Shown: piece after piece, positions 17,355 to 25,819 of the stretch | Numbering within the stretch: position 1 is the stretch's first letter | How the letters are laid out: the number at the start of each line of letters is the position of its first letter | DNA from: Opitutaceae bacterium | GTDB taxonomy: Bacteria; Verrucomicrobiota; Verrucomicrobiia; Opitutales; Opitutaceae | Direction: 5' to 3' | Assembly: GCA_028281165.1 (NCBI GenBank) | Contig: JANQKI010000022.1 | Coordinates: 1-53,379 of the forward strand | Length of the DNA stretch: 53,379 nt | Notes under the pieces: generated by a model | Told to the model about the DNA's origin: nothing | The model's input: the letters and a program-made list of their open reading frames with translations, nothing else | Databases searched by the model: none | Position numbers and translations under genes: made by a program

Positions 17355-18359
17355 ATGAAAACCATGCGTTTGATCTTGATCTGGCTTATCGCGCCGTCTT
17401 TTTCTCTATTGGGTATGGAGGGCGTGTCTGTTATTTCCTTTTTCGGCTATGACGATTGTATCCGACTGGAGAACGATGTTTGCGAGGTGATTCTCTGTCC
17501 GGCAGCCGGTGGGCGTGTATTGGTTTATTCCCGACGGGGTGAGAACGCTCTTTTCTTTCACGAGGAGCAGCGGGGCTATCGTTACGATCCGGAGGAAGAT
17601 AATCGAGAGTTTCTCGCGGGCGGGCGCTTCGATATCGGACCGGAAAAGATTGTTCCTTCTCGCGGCGAACTGTTCTTCGGAGAATGGAAAGGCGAAATAA
17701 CGGGTGATCGCTCCGCCCGCATGACTAGCGTGAAACACGCAGCGACCGGCGTACAGCTGGTTCGCGATTTTGCTTTGGATGAAACAGAGACTCGTCTGAT
17801 TTGCTCGCAAACCATGATCAACGTTTCGGAAGAGGAGACGAACTGGTGCTACTGGAGCCGGACGTTGGGAGTAGGGGGCGGCATCTGCGTTATTCCGCTG
17901 ACTGATCCTTCCAAGTATCCAAATGACTATGTCATGTATGGTCCTGAAGATACGATTATGTTTCAGCCGGAGGATGAGCATATTTATCGTCGAGATGATT
18001 TTCTTATCGTGGATGGAGCTCCCAAGTATCCGAAACTTGGCATGGACTCGTATGCTGGCTGGTTTGGCTACGTGACGCCGAGCAATTTGCTTTTTCTCAA
18101 AAAGTATCCCACGTATCCAGAAAGAAACTATAATGAAATCGCAGGTCTGACCATCTCGATTTGGTACGTGGAAAACTGGCGCGACTGGCTTTCCACTTGC
18201 GAACTCGAACCCATCGGCCCTAAGGAGACCCTGCAACCTGGCGAGCAGGCCACCTTTACCGAAGAGTGGTGGCTGATTCCCTACGACTTTCCGGAAAATT
18301 CACGGGATTTGGATTTGGAAAAAGTACAAAGGGTTGCCGAAAAAGCTTTCCAGTTGTAG
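17355..18359 (+). CDS. Secreted DUF4380-type, mutarotase-fold protein
   Basis: A signal peptide (MKTMRLILIWLIAPSFSLLG) precedes a beta-rich protein of about 310 residues. DCIRLENDVCEVILCPAAGG followed by RVLVYSRRGENALFF resembles the opening of DUF4380/aldose-epimerase-like folds, which bind carbohydrates in other families. No catalytic His/Glu pair could be assigned with certainty. An ATG at 17343 in the same frame would add four residues. The stop codon TAG lies inside a dispersed GTAGCGGCGAT repeat, which suggests that the repeat inserted at, or replaced, the original 3' end. Its closest functional setting is the polysaccharide genes around it. Confidence 0.7.
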   Translation: MKTMRLILIWLIAPSFSLLGMEGVSVISFFGYDDCIRLENDVCEVILCPAAGGRVLVYSRRGENALFFHEEQRGYRYDPEEDNREFLAGGRFDIGPEKIVPSRGELFFGEWKGEITGDRSARMTSVKHAATGVQLVRDFALDETETRLICSQTMINVSEEETNWCYWSRTLGVGGGICVIPLTDPSKYPNDYVMYGPEDTIMFQPEDEHIYRRDDFLIVDGAPKYPKLGMDSYAGWFGYVTPSNLLFLKKYPTYPERNYNEIAGLTISIWYVENWRDWLSTCELEPIGPKETLQPGEQATFTEEWWLIPYDFPENSRDLDLEKVQRVAEKAFQL

Positions 18360-18400
18360 CGGCGATATTCTTGCGCCGCCATAGCTTGCGGAGCGAACGA
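18355..18400. repeat. GTAGCGGCGAT repeat, short copy at the DUF4380 gene stop
   Basis: TGTAGCGGCGAT opens the element and supplies the TAG stop of the preceding gene. GCGCCGCC and ATAGCTTGCGGAGC follow. The ATAGCTT word is shared with the longer copies at 19120 and 35865. No right-hand ATCGCCGCTAC arm is found, so this copy is truncated. Confidence 0.6.
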
Positions 18401-18597
18401 GCTCGATTTTCAAAAAGACCATTTTCGGAACCAGGTTTCCTGGAAACATATTGACCATTTGGCCCCGGTCGTTCGGGCAATTTACGTGTGAGCTCGTTTT
18501 CGGTAGTATTTATCGCATACGGCAAAGCGTTTCGAAAATCTGAGGAATGCTTCGCCCACAAAACTGTTAACAACCACTAGGAAAGTTTAAGACTACC

Positions 18598-19017
18598 ATG
18601 AAATCCAATATTCTGAAAACAATTACTGCGGCCTTCGCTGGCTGCCTTTTTTTCCTTGCCAGCACTGCTTACGGGGACGCTCCACTTAAAAGCTCGCTTG
18701 ACCTCAACCTAGAGCAAGCTGAACAGGTGGCTAAGATCCAAAAGGAAACACGTAATGCAATACGACCTGTTCGAGGTGATCTTCACAGGGAGGAACGCGC
18801 TTTGCGTCGCGCCAAGATAGAAAACAACAGCGATGCGGTCGCCGTCCAAGAAAAGCTAATCGAGCCGCTACGCGCGAAGATGAAAGAGCTTCAAGAAATC
18901 GAGGTCATGCGTATTAAGAAACTGCTTACTTCGGAGCAAAACGCCAAGTATGACGAGCTCCTGAAAAAGCGAAACGAGATGGCCGGCAGCTCGCGTGACG
19001 TTAAAGACACGAAATAA
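18598..19017 (+). CDS. Periplasmic Spy/CpxP-like helical protein
   Basis: A 139-aa protein with a clear signal peptide (about residues 1-26, ending TAYG). The mature part is almost entirely charged helix: SLDLNLEQAEQVAKIQKETR, then RGDLHREERALRRAK and LLTSEQNAKYDELLKKR. The L-T/S-x-EQ-x-AK-x-DEL words are the LTxxQ-type motif of Spy/CpxP-like proteins, which act as periplasmic chaperones or stress sensors. It stands alone; an AGGAAAG lies about 15 bases upstream of the ATG. Function is inferred from the pattern only. Confidence 0.72.
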   Translation: MKSNILKTITAAFAGCLFFLASTAYGDAPLKSSLDLNLEQAEQVAKIQKETRNAIRPVRGDLHREERALRRAKIENNSDAVAVQEKLIEPLRAKMKELQEIEVMRIKKLLTSEQNAKYDELLKKRNEMAGSSRDVKDTK

Positions 19018-19119
19018 CTTCAAAATCTACTGTTCGCAGCCTTTGTGACCTGTCGCTGGGATGATTAACTCATCCCGGCGATAAAAAGTAAAATGATTTA
19101 CTGGATAATTGGCTGTTTT

Positions 19120-19222
19120 TGTAGCGGCGATGAATCTACGCTCTTAGCTTCGCCGTACACGTCCTTGATCGTCGAGTTTCAGGCTTATTGTTAACTAACG
19201 ACGATTAGCGATCGCCGCTACA
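19120..19222. repeat. GTAGCGGCGAT/ATCGCCGCTAC repeat, long copy at the rhaA 3' end
   Basis: Starts TGTAGCGGCGAT and ends GATCGCCGCTACA, giving terminal inverted arms around ~80 bp of internal sequence that contains TTAGCTTCGCCG and TTGATCGTCGA. It ends one base before the rhaA stop codon (19224-19226). Confidence 0.75.
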
Positions 19223-19223
19223 G

Positions 19224-20525
19224 CTATCTAGCGCTCAACACTTCCGCCTCGTAGTCTTCTACCTTGTCTAGCCACAGCGCTCCCGTGAGGACGCCTGCTT
19301 TGAGGCATAGCATGTCCCAGACGGCGTTGAAGGGTAGGGTCTTGGCTGCTTCCATCAAGGCAAGTTTTTGGCCAGACTTGCCTTCCGCCTCCAAACTTTG
19401 GAGACGTTGGCTGGGATCCAGTAAGCCGTAGAGGATGGCTTGGCGGGAAGCTCGCGTTCCGGTGACGTAGGCGATGACGCGGTTGATGCTGGCATCGAAG
19501 AAATCCAGAGCCACGTAGACCTTGTCGAAGGCCTTTTGGCGAGCGATCTCGATAAAAACATTTCGTACATCGTCGTTGAAGAGAACCACGTGATCCGAAT
19601 CCCAGCGAATAGGGCGACTGGTGTGGATAAGCAGCTTTTTATGGAAGCAAAGGTGAGCCGAGATTTTATCGGCAATCGATTCCGTAGGATGAAAATGCCC
19701 CATGTCGAGGCAAAGGACTTTATCTCGGCTCAAAGCGTAGTCTGCGTAGAAATCATTTGATCCCACCACGTAGTCTTCCGACGCGAGGCCGAAGAGCTTG
19801 CCTTCGACGGCATCCACACATCCTGGTCCAATGCCGTGAGTCTCGTTGAATATCGCGTCGTAAGCTTCGGCCAGACGTTGGCGTGGTCCGGCTCGATCAG
19901 CGGGATGATCCTTGTGTCCGTCCGGTATCCAGTGGTTGTTGACGCAGACATCGTCGAGGGCTTGAGCGATGCCATCGGCGATGCGGCGACTAGCAATGCC
20001 ATGCTGTATCCAGAATTCACGTATGATCTTATCGGAATGGCTCAAGGTGTAGCCGTCATTCGCTTTCGGGTGAGCGAAGTAGGTGGGATTGAAGTCCAAG
20101 CCGATCTTTTCCTCTTTCGCCCAATCGATGTAGTTGCTGAAATGTGACACTTCCAAGGCGTCGCGATCCACTACCTGATCTCCGGTTTCGCAGTAGAAGG
20201 CATGCAAATTCAAACGATGTTCTCCAGGCAGAAGCGAAAGCGTTTTGGAAATATCCTGCCTTAATTCGTCAGCATTGCGGGCTCGACCGGGGTAGTTGCC
20301 AGTGGCCATGATGCCGCCTCCCTCAATCGCTTCTTCTTTAGTCTCGAAACCACCCACATCGTCGGCTTGCCAGCAATGAAGGCTGATGGGAATTTCTAAA
20401 GCCTGGTTGATGGCTGCTTCCGCATCGACGCCCAAAGCTGCATAGGCTTCCTTGGCGTATTCGAATTGCTGTTCGATTTGGGAATCGGTTTGTGATGAAC
20501 CGTAATAAGATCGGGTTGAGGGCAT
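19224..20525 (-). CDS. rhaA: L-rhamnose isomerase
   Basis: Interconverts L-rhamnose and L-rhamnulose, the first cytoplasmic step of rhamnose use. It is of the RhaA type: SLHCWQADDVGGFE near residue 49, then GLDFNPTYFAHP, and the metal/catalytic region VEGKLFG, CLDMGHFHPTESIAD and HTSRPIRWDSDHV, which contain the Glu, Asp and His ligands expected for the two-metal site. At 433 aa the length is normal. It follows the AraC regulator by 31 bp on the same strand and probably shares its transcript. The product would feed the rhamnulokinase at 30285 and the aldolase of the microcompartment operon. Confidence 0.96.
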   Translation of the reverse strand: MPSTRSYYGSSQTDSQIEQQFEYAKEAYAALGVDAEAAINQALEIPISLHCWQADDVGGFETKEEAIEGGGIMATGNYPGRARNADELRQDISKTLSLLPGEHRLNLHAFYCETGDQVVDRDALEVSHFSNYIDWAKEEKIGLDFNPTYFAHPKANDGYTLSHSDKIIREFWIQHGIASRRIADGIAQALDDVCVNNHWIPDGHKDHPADRAGPRQRLAEAYDAIFNETHGIGPGCVDAVEGKLFGLASEDYVVGSNDFYADYALSRDKVLCLDMGHFHPTESIADKISAHLCFHKKLLIHTSRPIRWDSDHVVLFNDDVRNVFIEIARQKAFDKVYVALDFFDASINRVIAYVTGTRASRQAILYGLLDPSQRLQSLEAEGKSGQKLALMEAAKTLPFNAVWDMLCLKAGVLTGALWLDKVEDYEAEVLSAR

Positions 20526-20556
20526 GAGACCTATGAAAGCAGTCTATCGTTTTGAA

Positions 20557-21501
20557 TCAAGCGGATTGCTCGAGTTCGTATTGGCCAATCATGTCTTGAC
20601 GATATTGGCGTGGAGTCGTCTTGGTGAGGGCTTTGAATTTTCGCGAGAAGTAGTTAGGGTCATTGAAACCTACACGTAACGAAATTTCAGATACGTTTAG
20701 GCTTGAATTGCTCAAAAGCTGCTTCGCCTTGTTGATTCGGGTGTGAATGAGGTAGTCGATAGGCGATTGACCAACGCAATGCCTGAAAGCGCGGAGCAAG
20801 CCGCTGTGCGACATCTTGGCCACAGTGCGTAGTTTCTCGAAAGAAATCTCCTCAGAGTAGTGCCCTTCAATATAGCTCAAGGCATGGGAAACCCCTTTAA
20901 GGGCCCTCGACTGGCGTGAAATAGGATCGGGGCGAGACGTCTTCGGATAGGCTCTGCATAAAAACGCGAACAGTTGCATGAGTATTCCCTTGGCCGCGAA
21001 TTCGTAACCCATGTCAGCTTCGGAAATTTCCTCTTCCAGTTCTTCGATCCATCGTACCATTTTGCCACGTTGCTCCTCGTCTAAACGCAGATTGTACGGG
21101 ATCTGGTAGGCGCGTTGGATATAGGGCTCGATATGGAAAAGAGCGTAGTAGCCGGGAATGGCGAAGAGTTCGCCTACCGGAAGCCATTGTTCCAAAGGTT
21201 TGAATACAAGATTGATCAATTCCAAGTTGGAAACGTCAACATAGCGGTGCGCTTCTTTCTCATGGAGAACCAAGACGTCGCCCGCCTGCAACTGGCTCTG
21301 CTTGGTTTCGCCTTCCACGTTTTTCCAGACATGGGTTCCGGTGCCTGAGGTTATAAGCACCAGCTCGATGCTTCCTTCATGCTGGTGGAATTCGCACTTG
21401 AGTTGAGGTTTCTTTCTGAAGATGGCGATGGGCAGTCGGTCTTCGAGGGGTAGTGTGACTTTCAGGTATTGTTGTCGAAGAGAGCTCTTAGCCGAGTTCA
21501 T
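20557..21501 (-). CDS. AraC-family transcriptional regulator
   Basis: An N-terminal cupin (EFHQHEGSIELVLITSGTG, residues about 37-55, with LVLHEKEAHRY) is followed by a C-terminal double helix-turn-helix (about 210-305) ending in the AraC signature ISLRVGFNDPNYFSRKFKALTKTTPRQYR. The layout is that of sugar-responsive RhaR/RhaS-like regulators, and adjacency to rhaA supports rhamnose or rhamnulose as effector. That effector is inference. It may control rhaA and, in trans, the neighbouring microcompartment operon. Confidence 0.9.
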   Translation of the reverse strand: MNSAKSSLRQQYLKVTLPLEDRLPIAIFRKKPQLKCEFHQHEGSIELVLITSGTGTHVWKNVEGETKQSQLQAGDVLVLHEKEAHRYVDVSNLELINLVFKPLEQWLPVGELFAIPGYYALFHIEPYIQRAYQIPYNLRLDEEQRGKMVRWIEELEEEISEADMGYEFAAKGILMQLFAFLCRAYPKTSRPDPISRQSRALKGVSHALSYIEGHYSEEISFEKLRTVAKMSHSGLLRAFRHCVGQSPIDYLIHTRINKAKQLLSNSSLNVSEISLRVGFNDPNYFSRKFKALTKTTPRQYRQDMIGQYELEQSA

Positions 21502-21602
21502 ATTGTTTTTGCGGTTTTGGGAATAGGTGGTTTTTGATAGTGGGAGCAGCCTTCGATTGGGTTTCTAAGTTCTTAAATACGCGCAAAACGTGGTTCGCGG
21601 TG

Positions 21603-22529
21603 TTATGATTGTACCTTGGCCAAGGTCGCTTGGAGCGATCGAGCCGAGGCTTGCAGCGCTTGCTGTTCTTTGGGCCAAAGTTCGATTTGATGGTGAGCGA
21701 TTACTCCAGATCGACCCACTTCCGTGGGTACGCTCAAGCAAATGTTACGGATGCCATAGCAGCCTTCTTGCAGCGAGGAGACCGGTACGATTTGTCGTTT
21801 ATTTAACACTACAGCATGGACGACGTCGGCAATCGTTGCGCCGACAGCCCAGCCGGCTCCGCCCTTGCGACGAATGACTTCAGCCCCTGAACCTTTGGCG
21901 CGTTCGAAAAGCTGACGCTGGGAATTCGAATCGAGACCTTTGAAGCCAGCTGCAGGCAGACCGGCAATAGTTGCCGATGACCAGACGGGCAGCATGGAAT
22001 CGCCATGCTCGCCAAGAATTAGAGCGTTCACTTGCCTTGCTGAGACGCTAAGTTTCTCCGCGATGAGGGAACGGAAGCGCGATGTATCCAACATGGTGCC
22101 CAGTCCATAGACATGGCCTTTGGGCAGATCGAAAAAATAGGTAGCCAAGTGAGTGAGAATATCGACGGGATTGGATACGACGAAGATCTGAGCATCCGAT
22201 TTGTATCCAGCGAGCTTGATACTGTCCATGATTTGGCGAAACAGCGACACATTACGATTGATCAGATCGAGTCGACTTTCATCCGGCTTGCGCCGCAAGC
22301 CAGCCGTAATAACAAAGATATCGGTATCCTTCGCGCGTTCGTAGTCGCCAGAGTAAATACGTGTATCTGCCAGCGTGGCGGCTCCATGCATAAGATCGAG
22401 CGCTTCGCCTTCGGCCAGCTCGGCATTCGCGTCAAGTATTTGAATGTCCGCTACGAGACCTCCACATTGCAGCGCGAAAGCGGCATTCGAGCCGACTCGT
22501 CCGCCTCCGCCTATGATGGTAACTTTCAT
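21603..22529 (-). CDS. Lactate/malate dehydrogenase-family protein of the BMC operon
   Basis: NAD-dependent 2-hydroxyacid dehydrogenase. IIGGGGRVGSNAAFAL is the Rossmann loop; ITAGLRRKPDESRLDL is the substrate loop; NPVDILTHLA carries the Asn; LGEHGDS carries the catalytic His. In the substrate loop Arg stands where lactate dehydrogenases have Gln, which in this superfamily favours malate, while NPVDILT is LDH-like. This mixed signature leaves the substrate open. Lactate dehydrogenase homologs are known parts of Planctomycetes-Verrucomicrobia BMC loci, where NAD+ recycling is the proposed job. No encapsulation peptide is obvious. It is the last gene of the operon, after a 116-bp gap. Confidence 0.88.
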   Translation of the reverse strand: MKVTIIGGGGRVGSNAAFALQCGGLVADIQILDANAELAEGEALDLMHGAATLADTRIYSGDYERAKDTDIFVITAGLRRKPDESRLDLINRNVSLFRQIMDSIKLAGYKSDAQIFVVSNPVDILTHLATYFFDLPKGHVYGLGTMLDTSRFRSLIAEKLSVSARQVNALILGEHGDSMLPVWSSATIAGLPAAGFKGLDSNSQRQLFERAKGSGAEVIRRKGGAGWAVGATIADVVHAVVLNKRQIVPVSSLQEGCYGIRNICLSVPTEVGRSGVIAHHQIELWPKEQQALQASARSLQATLAKVQS

Positions 22530-22645
22530 TGTTGATCTAAATTATCTACGTGCACAACAGTCTGCTGTTGTGTTCATTGCTACGGCGTGACAAGCCCGCC
22601 TCCTGTGTGTCTGGTCAAAGTACTTCACCCTTCAATTTTCACTCC

Positions 22646-23773
22646 TCAGCTCAGCTTCTGCATAATAATATCGGTTATCTTTTGAACCAGGGCCTCGGTG
22701 TCGGCGTCGGTTTGCTTCTTTTCTTCCAGCTCGCATGCGCAGGAGGAGGATGTTCCGCCGCAGCCGCAATCGGTGGGCTGAGGGGTATTCGAGATAGTAT
22801 ATTCTCCAGCGTCGCACAACTCGCATTCGCGAAGCTCATCCATGCGATGATCCGGCATGCCAAGCTTCTTTCGAATCTCGATCAGGTCTATCAGCTTGTC
22901 AGGCGTGTATTGCTTAACGCCTCCCAAAGATCTGGATACCACGACTGTTTGGCAAAAAGCGTCAGTGTTCTCCATTTTCCAATAGGCGTCTTCAACATCC
23001 TTGCCCCAGCAGATGACGCCGTGGTTTTGCATCAGAATGGATTGGTGTTTGGGAGCGAGCTCTCCGACCTTGTCCGACATTTCGGGCGTACCAGGCGTTT
23101 CGTACTTAGCCAGGCCGATTTCGCCTAAGAAGACTTCGGGTTCCGGGATCAGGCAGCTTGGCGGGGTGACTCCGGAAACAGCGAATGCCGTTGCGTAAAC
23201 CGGATGAGCGTGCACGCAAGACTTGGCTTCAGGAACGCGTCGCATGATGCCTAGATGCGTATTCACTTCTGAAGTACGAGGTCTGGTTCCGGCTACTTGA
23301 TTTCCTTCCAGATCGACCATGCAAATATCGTCAGGCGTCATGAATCCCTTCGAAATCAAAGTGGGGGTGCAGAGAACCAAGTTGTCGCCGACACGGATGG
23401 TTATGTTGCCTCCATTGCCGTCGACATAGCCCTTTTCCCAGATGCGACGGCCAATGTGGCACATGCGCTCCTTCAATTGCTGAATCTCCTTGGAGTAGAA
23501 GAAGCGTTGCAATTCGCTGGCCGACTTGGGATCTCCTCCTAGCTTCCAATTGTATTCATAATTTGGAAGCACCGGCTCGTGGATTCTCGGTAGTTTGCCG
23601 CTAGAGGGCATACCTGCTGAGCTGGAGCTTGGCGATTTGCTTGGCGTCACCTTCTCGCGTCGCAGAATGTCGCGAGCCATAGGCGTGTATTTCGCATCGG
23701 CTGGCAGATTGGCCAGGCTTTCGCCATTGCTAAGCATTTTTTCCAGTTCGCTTGCTGTATAAAGCTTACTCAT
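22646..23773 (-). CDS. Class II aldolase (rhamnulose/fuculose-1-phosphate aldolase type) with encapsulation extensions
   Basis: Cleaves L-rhamnulose-1-P or L-fuculose-1-P to dihydroxyacetone-P and L-lactaldehyde. The aldolase domain shows GNGGNITIRVGDN, RTSEVNTHLGIM (acid/base Glu), the zinc pair CVHAHPVYATAF and the third His in LMQNHGVICWG. It is longer than usual (375 aa versus about 215-275). An N-terminal segment of about 60 residues (ASELEKML, then a Ser/Pro linker) precedes the domain. After it comes a Cys-rich linker (CELCDAGEY, CGCGG, CAC) and a C-terminal amphipathic helix (ALVQKITDIIMQKLS) typical of encapsulation peptides. ATG 23773 is chosen; upstream codons to 23887 overlap the shell gene. 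Whether rhamnulose-P, fuculose-P or both are used cannot be told. Confidence 0.92.
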   Translation of the reverse strand: MSKLYTASELEKMLSNGESLANLPADAKYTPMARDILRREKVTPSKSPSSSSAGMPSSGKLPRIHEPVLPNYEYNWKLGGDPKSASELQRFFYSKEIQQLKERMCHIGRRIWEKGYVDGNGGNITIRVGDNLVLCTPTLISKGFMTPDDICMVDLEGNQVAGTRPRTSEVNTHLGIMRRVPEAKSCVHAHPVYATAFAVSGVTPPSCLIPEPEVFLGEIGLAKYETPGTPEMSDKVGELAPKHQSILMQNHGVICWGKDVEDAYWKMENTDAFCQTVVVSRSLGGVKQYTPDKLIDLIEIRKKLGMPDHRMDELRECELCDAGEYTISNTPQPTDCGCGGTSSSCACELEEKKQTDADTEALVQKITDIIMQKLS

Positions 23774-23783
23774 TTTGAGAGAA

Positions 23784-24080
23784 TCAGTTCTTCGGTCTGA
23801 AAGTGATATTATCGAGGATCGCCACATTGATGGCATCCAAGGGGATTCGATGTTCGAAAGGTTGGGTGGCTTCAGTGCCTTCGACATAGAGTATATCTTC
23901 TTCCAGTCCTGCTCCGAGGTTGTCGTAGACGATGGGCGTCGAGGCTTGAGAAATGCCGCTAGAATTCTGGCCTGTTAGTTCTTCGGGTCCTTGCGGGCTC
24001 ACTACAAGCCATCTCGCTCCCTTGAATTGAGGGGCTCCTAGGCTCAGTGTAATGTTTCCTATGACTTTTCCCGGCTTCAT
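23784..24080 (-). CDS. BMC-P pentameric shell vertex protein (EutN/CcmL family), copy 1
   Basis: A 98-aa protein with the EutN/CcmL layout: KVIGNITLSLGAPQFKGARW at the start, LVVSPQ, YDNLGAGLEEDILYVEG (the loop of the family) and AILDNI at the end. Such proteins form pentamers that close the icosahedral vertices of the shell. It overlaps the upstream BMC-P gene by 4 bp. Of the three BMC-P proteins here this one has the longest insertion before the GAG loop (PEELTGQNSSGISQAST). Confidence 0.93.
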   Translation of the reverse strand: MKPGKVIGNITLSLGAPQFKGARWLVVSPQGPEELTGQNSSGISQASTPIVYDNLGAGLEEDILYVEGTEATQPFEHRIPLDAINVAILDNITFRPKN

Positions 24081-24340
24081 TCTGTCTCGTCGATTATGCC
24101 GATGACTTCGTTACGCAGCGGCGATTTATCGTCGCCCACTGTTTTTTGTGTGAAAGAGCCGTCGGTTGAAATGAATACAGTCGAATGCAAACCGGCTCCA
24201 ATGGGATCGATAGCAGCGATAGGAAGGCCAGTCGCTTCGCCATTGTCGTCTACTGGTGTAGCCAGAACGATCTTCTGTCCTTTCAGACTAGGATGGCAAA
24301 TGGAAGAAGTGGCATTGCCTTCTATGCGAGCATGGATCAT
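24077..24340 (-). CDS. BMC-P pentameric shell vertex protein, copy 2
   Basis: 87 aa. MIHARIEGNATSSICHPSLK, then QKIVLATPV, AIDPIGAGLHSTVFISTDG and EVIGIID give the full EutN/CcmL fold. It is the shortest of the three vertex proteins. It overlaps copy 1 by 4 bp and starts 15 bp after the aldehyde dehydrogenase stop, consistent with tight co-expression. Confidence 0.92.
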   Translation of the reverse strand: MIHARIEGNATSSICHPSLKGQKIVLATPVDDNGEATGLPIAAIDPIGAGLHSTVFISTDGSFTQKTVGDDKSPLRNEVIGIIDETE

Positions 24341-24355
24341 TCGTATCTAGATAAA

Positions 24356-25804
24356 TTATACAATATTGAGTTGATCGACTAAAGCGCAGCGACGGAACCG
24401 GGCGAAAGTCTTTGGTGTGGTGATGCCTTCGCCAGTCGTGGTGGCTACGGAAAAGCTGATATAACCTTCTCCTCCAAGACCGAGACCGGCGACACAGGGA
24501 CCATTCTTAACGAATATAGTAGTATCCATCTGCTGGCCCATGAGCGTCATGTTGGCCACATTCATGGTGTGGACCATGGCGGAATGTTTGTATCCGTGTT
24601 CCGATGCTTTGGCCTTTTGCACGGCTTCTTCGAAACTGCGGCAGCGTACGACGGGGACAAGTGGCATCATTTGTTCTTCAACCACGAAAAGGTCGTCTTC
24701 GCTCGTTTCAGCAATGAGAAGTTCGGTTTTGGGACTCACTGAAAGGCCAGCGATGGCCGCTAGTTGCGAAGCGTCGGCCCCAACGTATTCGCGATTCAAT
24801 ACAGCATGCGAACATCCACCATCATCTTCCTTGAAAGTGAAGACTTCCTTTCGAATCTTGTCGACCTGAGAACGATTAAGAAGCGCGGAGCCTGCTCTCT
24901 GAAGCGATTGCATGATCTTGTCGAAGGCGCCGCCTACCGCGAAGATCTGCTTTTCTCCGATGCAGAGTAGATTGTTGTCGAAGCCGCCGCCGGCAATGAT
25001 GTCCTTGGCGGCTTTATCGAAATCGAGAGCGGGGCAATCGTCCACTACGACAGGCGGATTGCCAGGACCGGCGCAGATAGCTCGCTTACCCGTTTTCATA
25101 GCCGCATCGACTACCATAGGACCTCCAGTAATACAGAGCAGTTTGACTTCCTCTGCGTCGCAAATGGCGTTGAAGGAGTCTAGAGTTGGCCGCTCTATAG
25201 TGCACACCAGATTTTCAATACCAAGCTCACCATTGATGGCTTCGTTGAAGGCGCGAATCGCCATGGCTGCGCACTTGGCTCCTCCTGGGTGGGGATTGAC
25301 CAGCACCGCGTTGCCAGCGGCTACCATATTGATAATGTTGCCCGCGATGGTTGGAACGGAGTGGGTGACAGGCGTGATGGCTCCGATAACCCCCCACGGG
25401 GCGTTTTCCTCCATGGTGATGCCCATGTCGCCGCTCATACCCAAAGGCTGCAGCCATTCGACGCCGAGAACGTTTTTGATGCCTTCTAGTTTGGCGACTT
25501 TATGCTCAAGCCGTCCAATCTTTGTCTCCTCAAATTCAATACGACCCCATTCGGCCGCATTATCGAAACACATCGTTTTAACGATTTCGACGACTTTCGC
25601 TCGCCCAGCCCAGCCTTTGGTTTTCAACTGCTCGAAGGCAGAGTGGGCCGCTTTAGCCGCTTCGGTCGCGTCTTGAAATACGCCAAAGCGACCACGGCTG
25701 ATAGAAGGCCGGCGAGGAGCGATGGTGGAAACATTGCCTGCTTGGATCTTGCTGAGAACTTCTCGCACGACGTCTTGAATCGCTTGTTCGCTGATTTGTG
25801 CCAT
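24356..25804 (-). CDS. CoA-acylating aldehyde dehydrogenase (PduP/EutE-like) of the microcompartment
   Basis: Oxidises an aldehyde (here most likely L-lactaldehyde) to acyl-CoA with NAD+. The N-terminal helix SEQAIQDVVREVLSKIQ is a textbook encapsulation peptide and is joined by a short Ser/Thr/Pro linker. The catalytic Cys is in FDNNLLCIGEKQ; the cofactor region includes GVIGAITPVTHSVPTIAGN and ITGGPMVVDAAMKTGK; the length (482 aa) is typical. The adjacent BMC genes and PduL support CoA recycling inside the shell. Confidence 0.94.
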   Translation of the reverse strand: MAQISEQAIQDVVREVLSKIQAGNVSTIAPRRPSISRGRFGVFQDATEAAKAAHSAFEQLKTKGWAGRAKVVEIVKTMCFDNAAEWGRIEFEETKIGRLEHKVAKLEGIKNVLGVEWLQPLGMSGDMGITMEENAPWGVIGAITPVTHSVPTIAGNIINMVAAGNAVLVNPHPGGAKCAAMAIRAFNEAINGELGIENLVCTIERPTLDSFNAICDAEEVKLLCITGGPMVVDAAMKTGKRAICAGPGNPPVVVDDCPALDFDKAAKDIIAGGGFDNNLLCIGEKQIFAVGGAFDKIMQSLQRAGSALLNRSQVDKIRKEVFTFKEDDGGCSHAVLNREYVGADASQLAAIAGLSVSPKTELLIAETSEDDLFVVEEQMMPLVPVVRCRSFEEAVQKAKASEHGYKHSAMVHTMNVANMTLMGQQMDTTIFVKNGPCVAGLGLGGEGYISFSVATTTGEGITTPKTFARFRRCALVDQLNIV

Positions 25805-25819
25805 TGTCTATTTTCGCTA

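Noticed and set aside
17406..18236. Minus-strand open frame of 276 codons opposite the DUF4380-type gene
   Set aside because: The plus-strand frame has a signal peptide and a family-like start; the antisense frame has neither.
24912..25676. Plus-strand open frame of 254 codons inside the aldehyde dehydrogenase gene
   Set aside because: Antisense shadow; the dehydrogenase frame has clear catalytic motifs and the antisense frame none.
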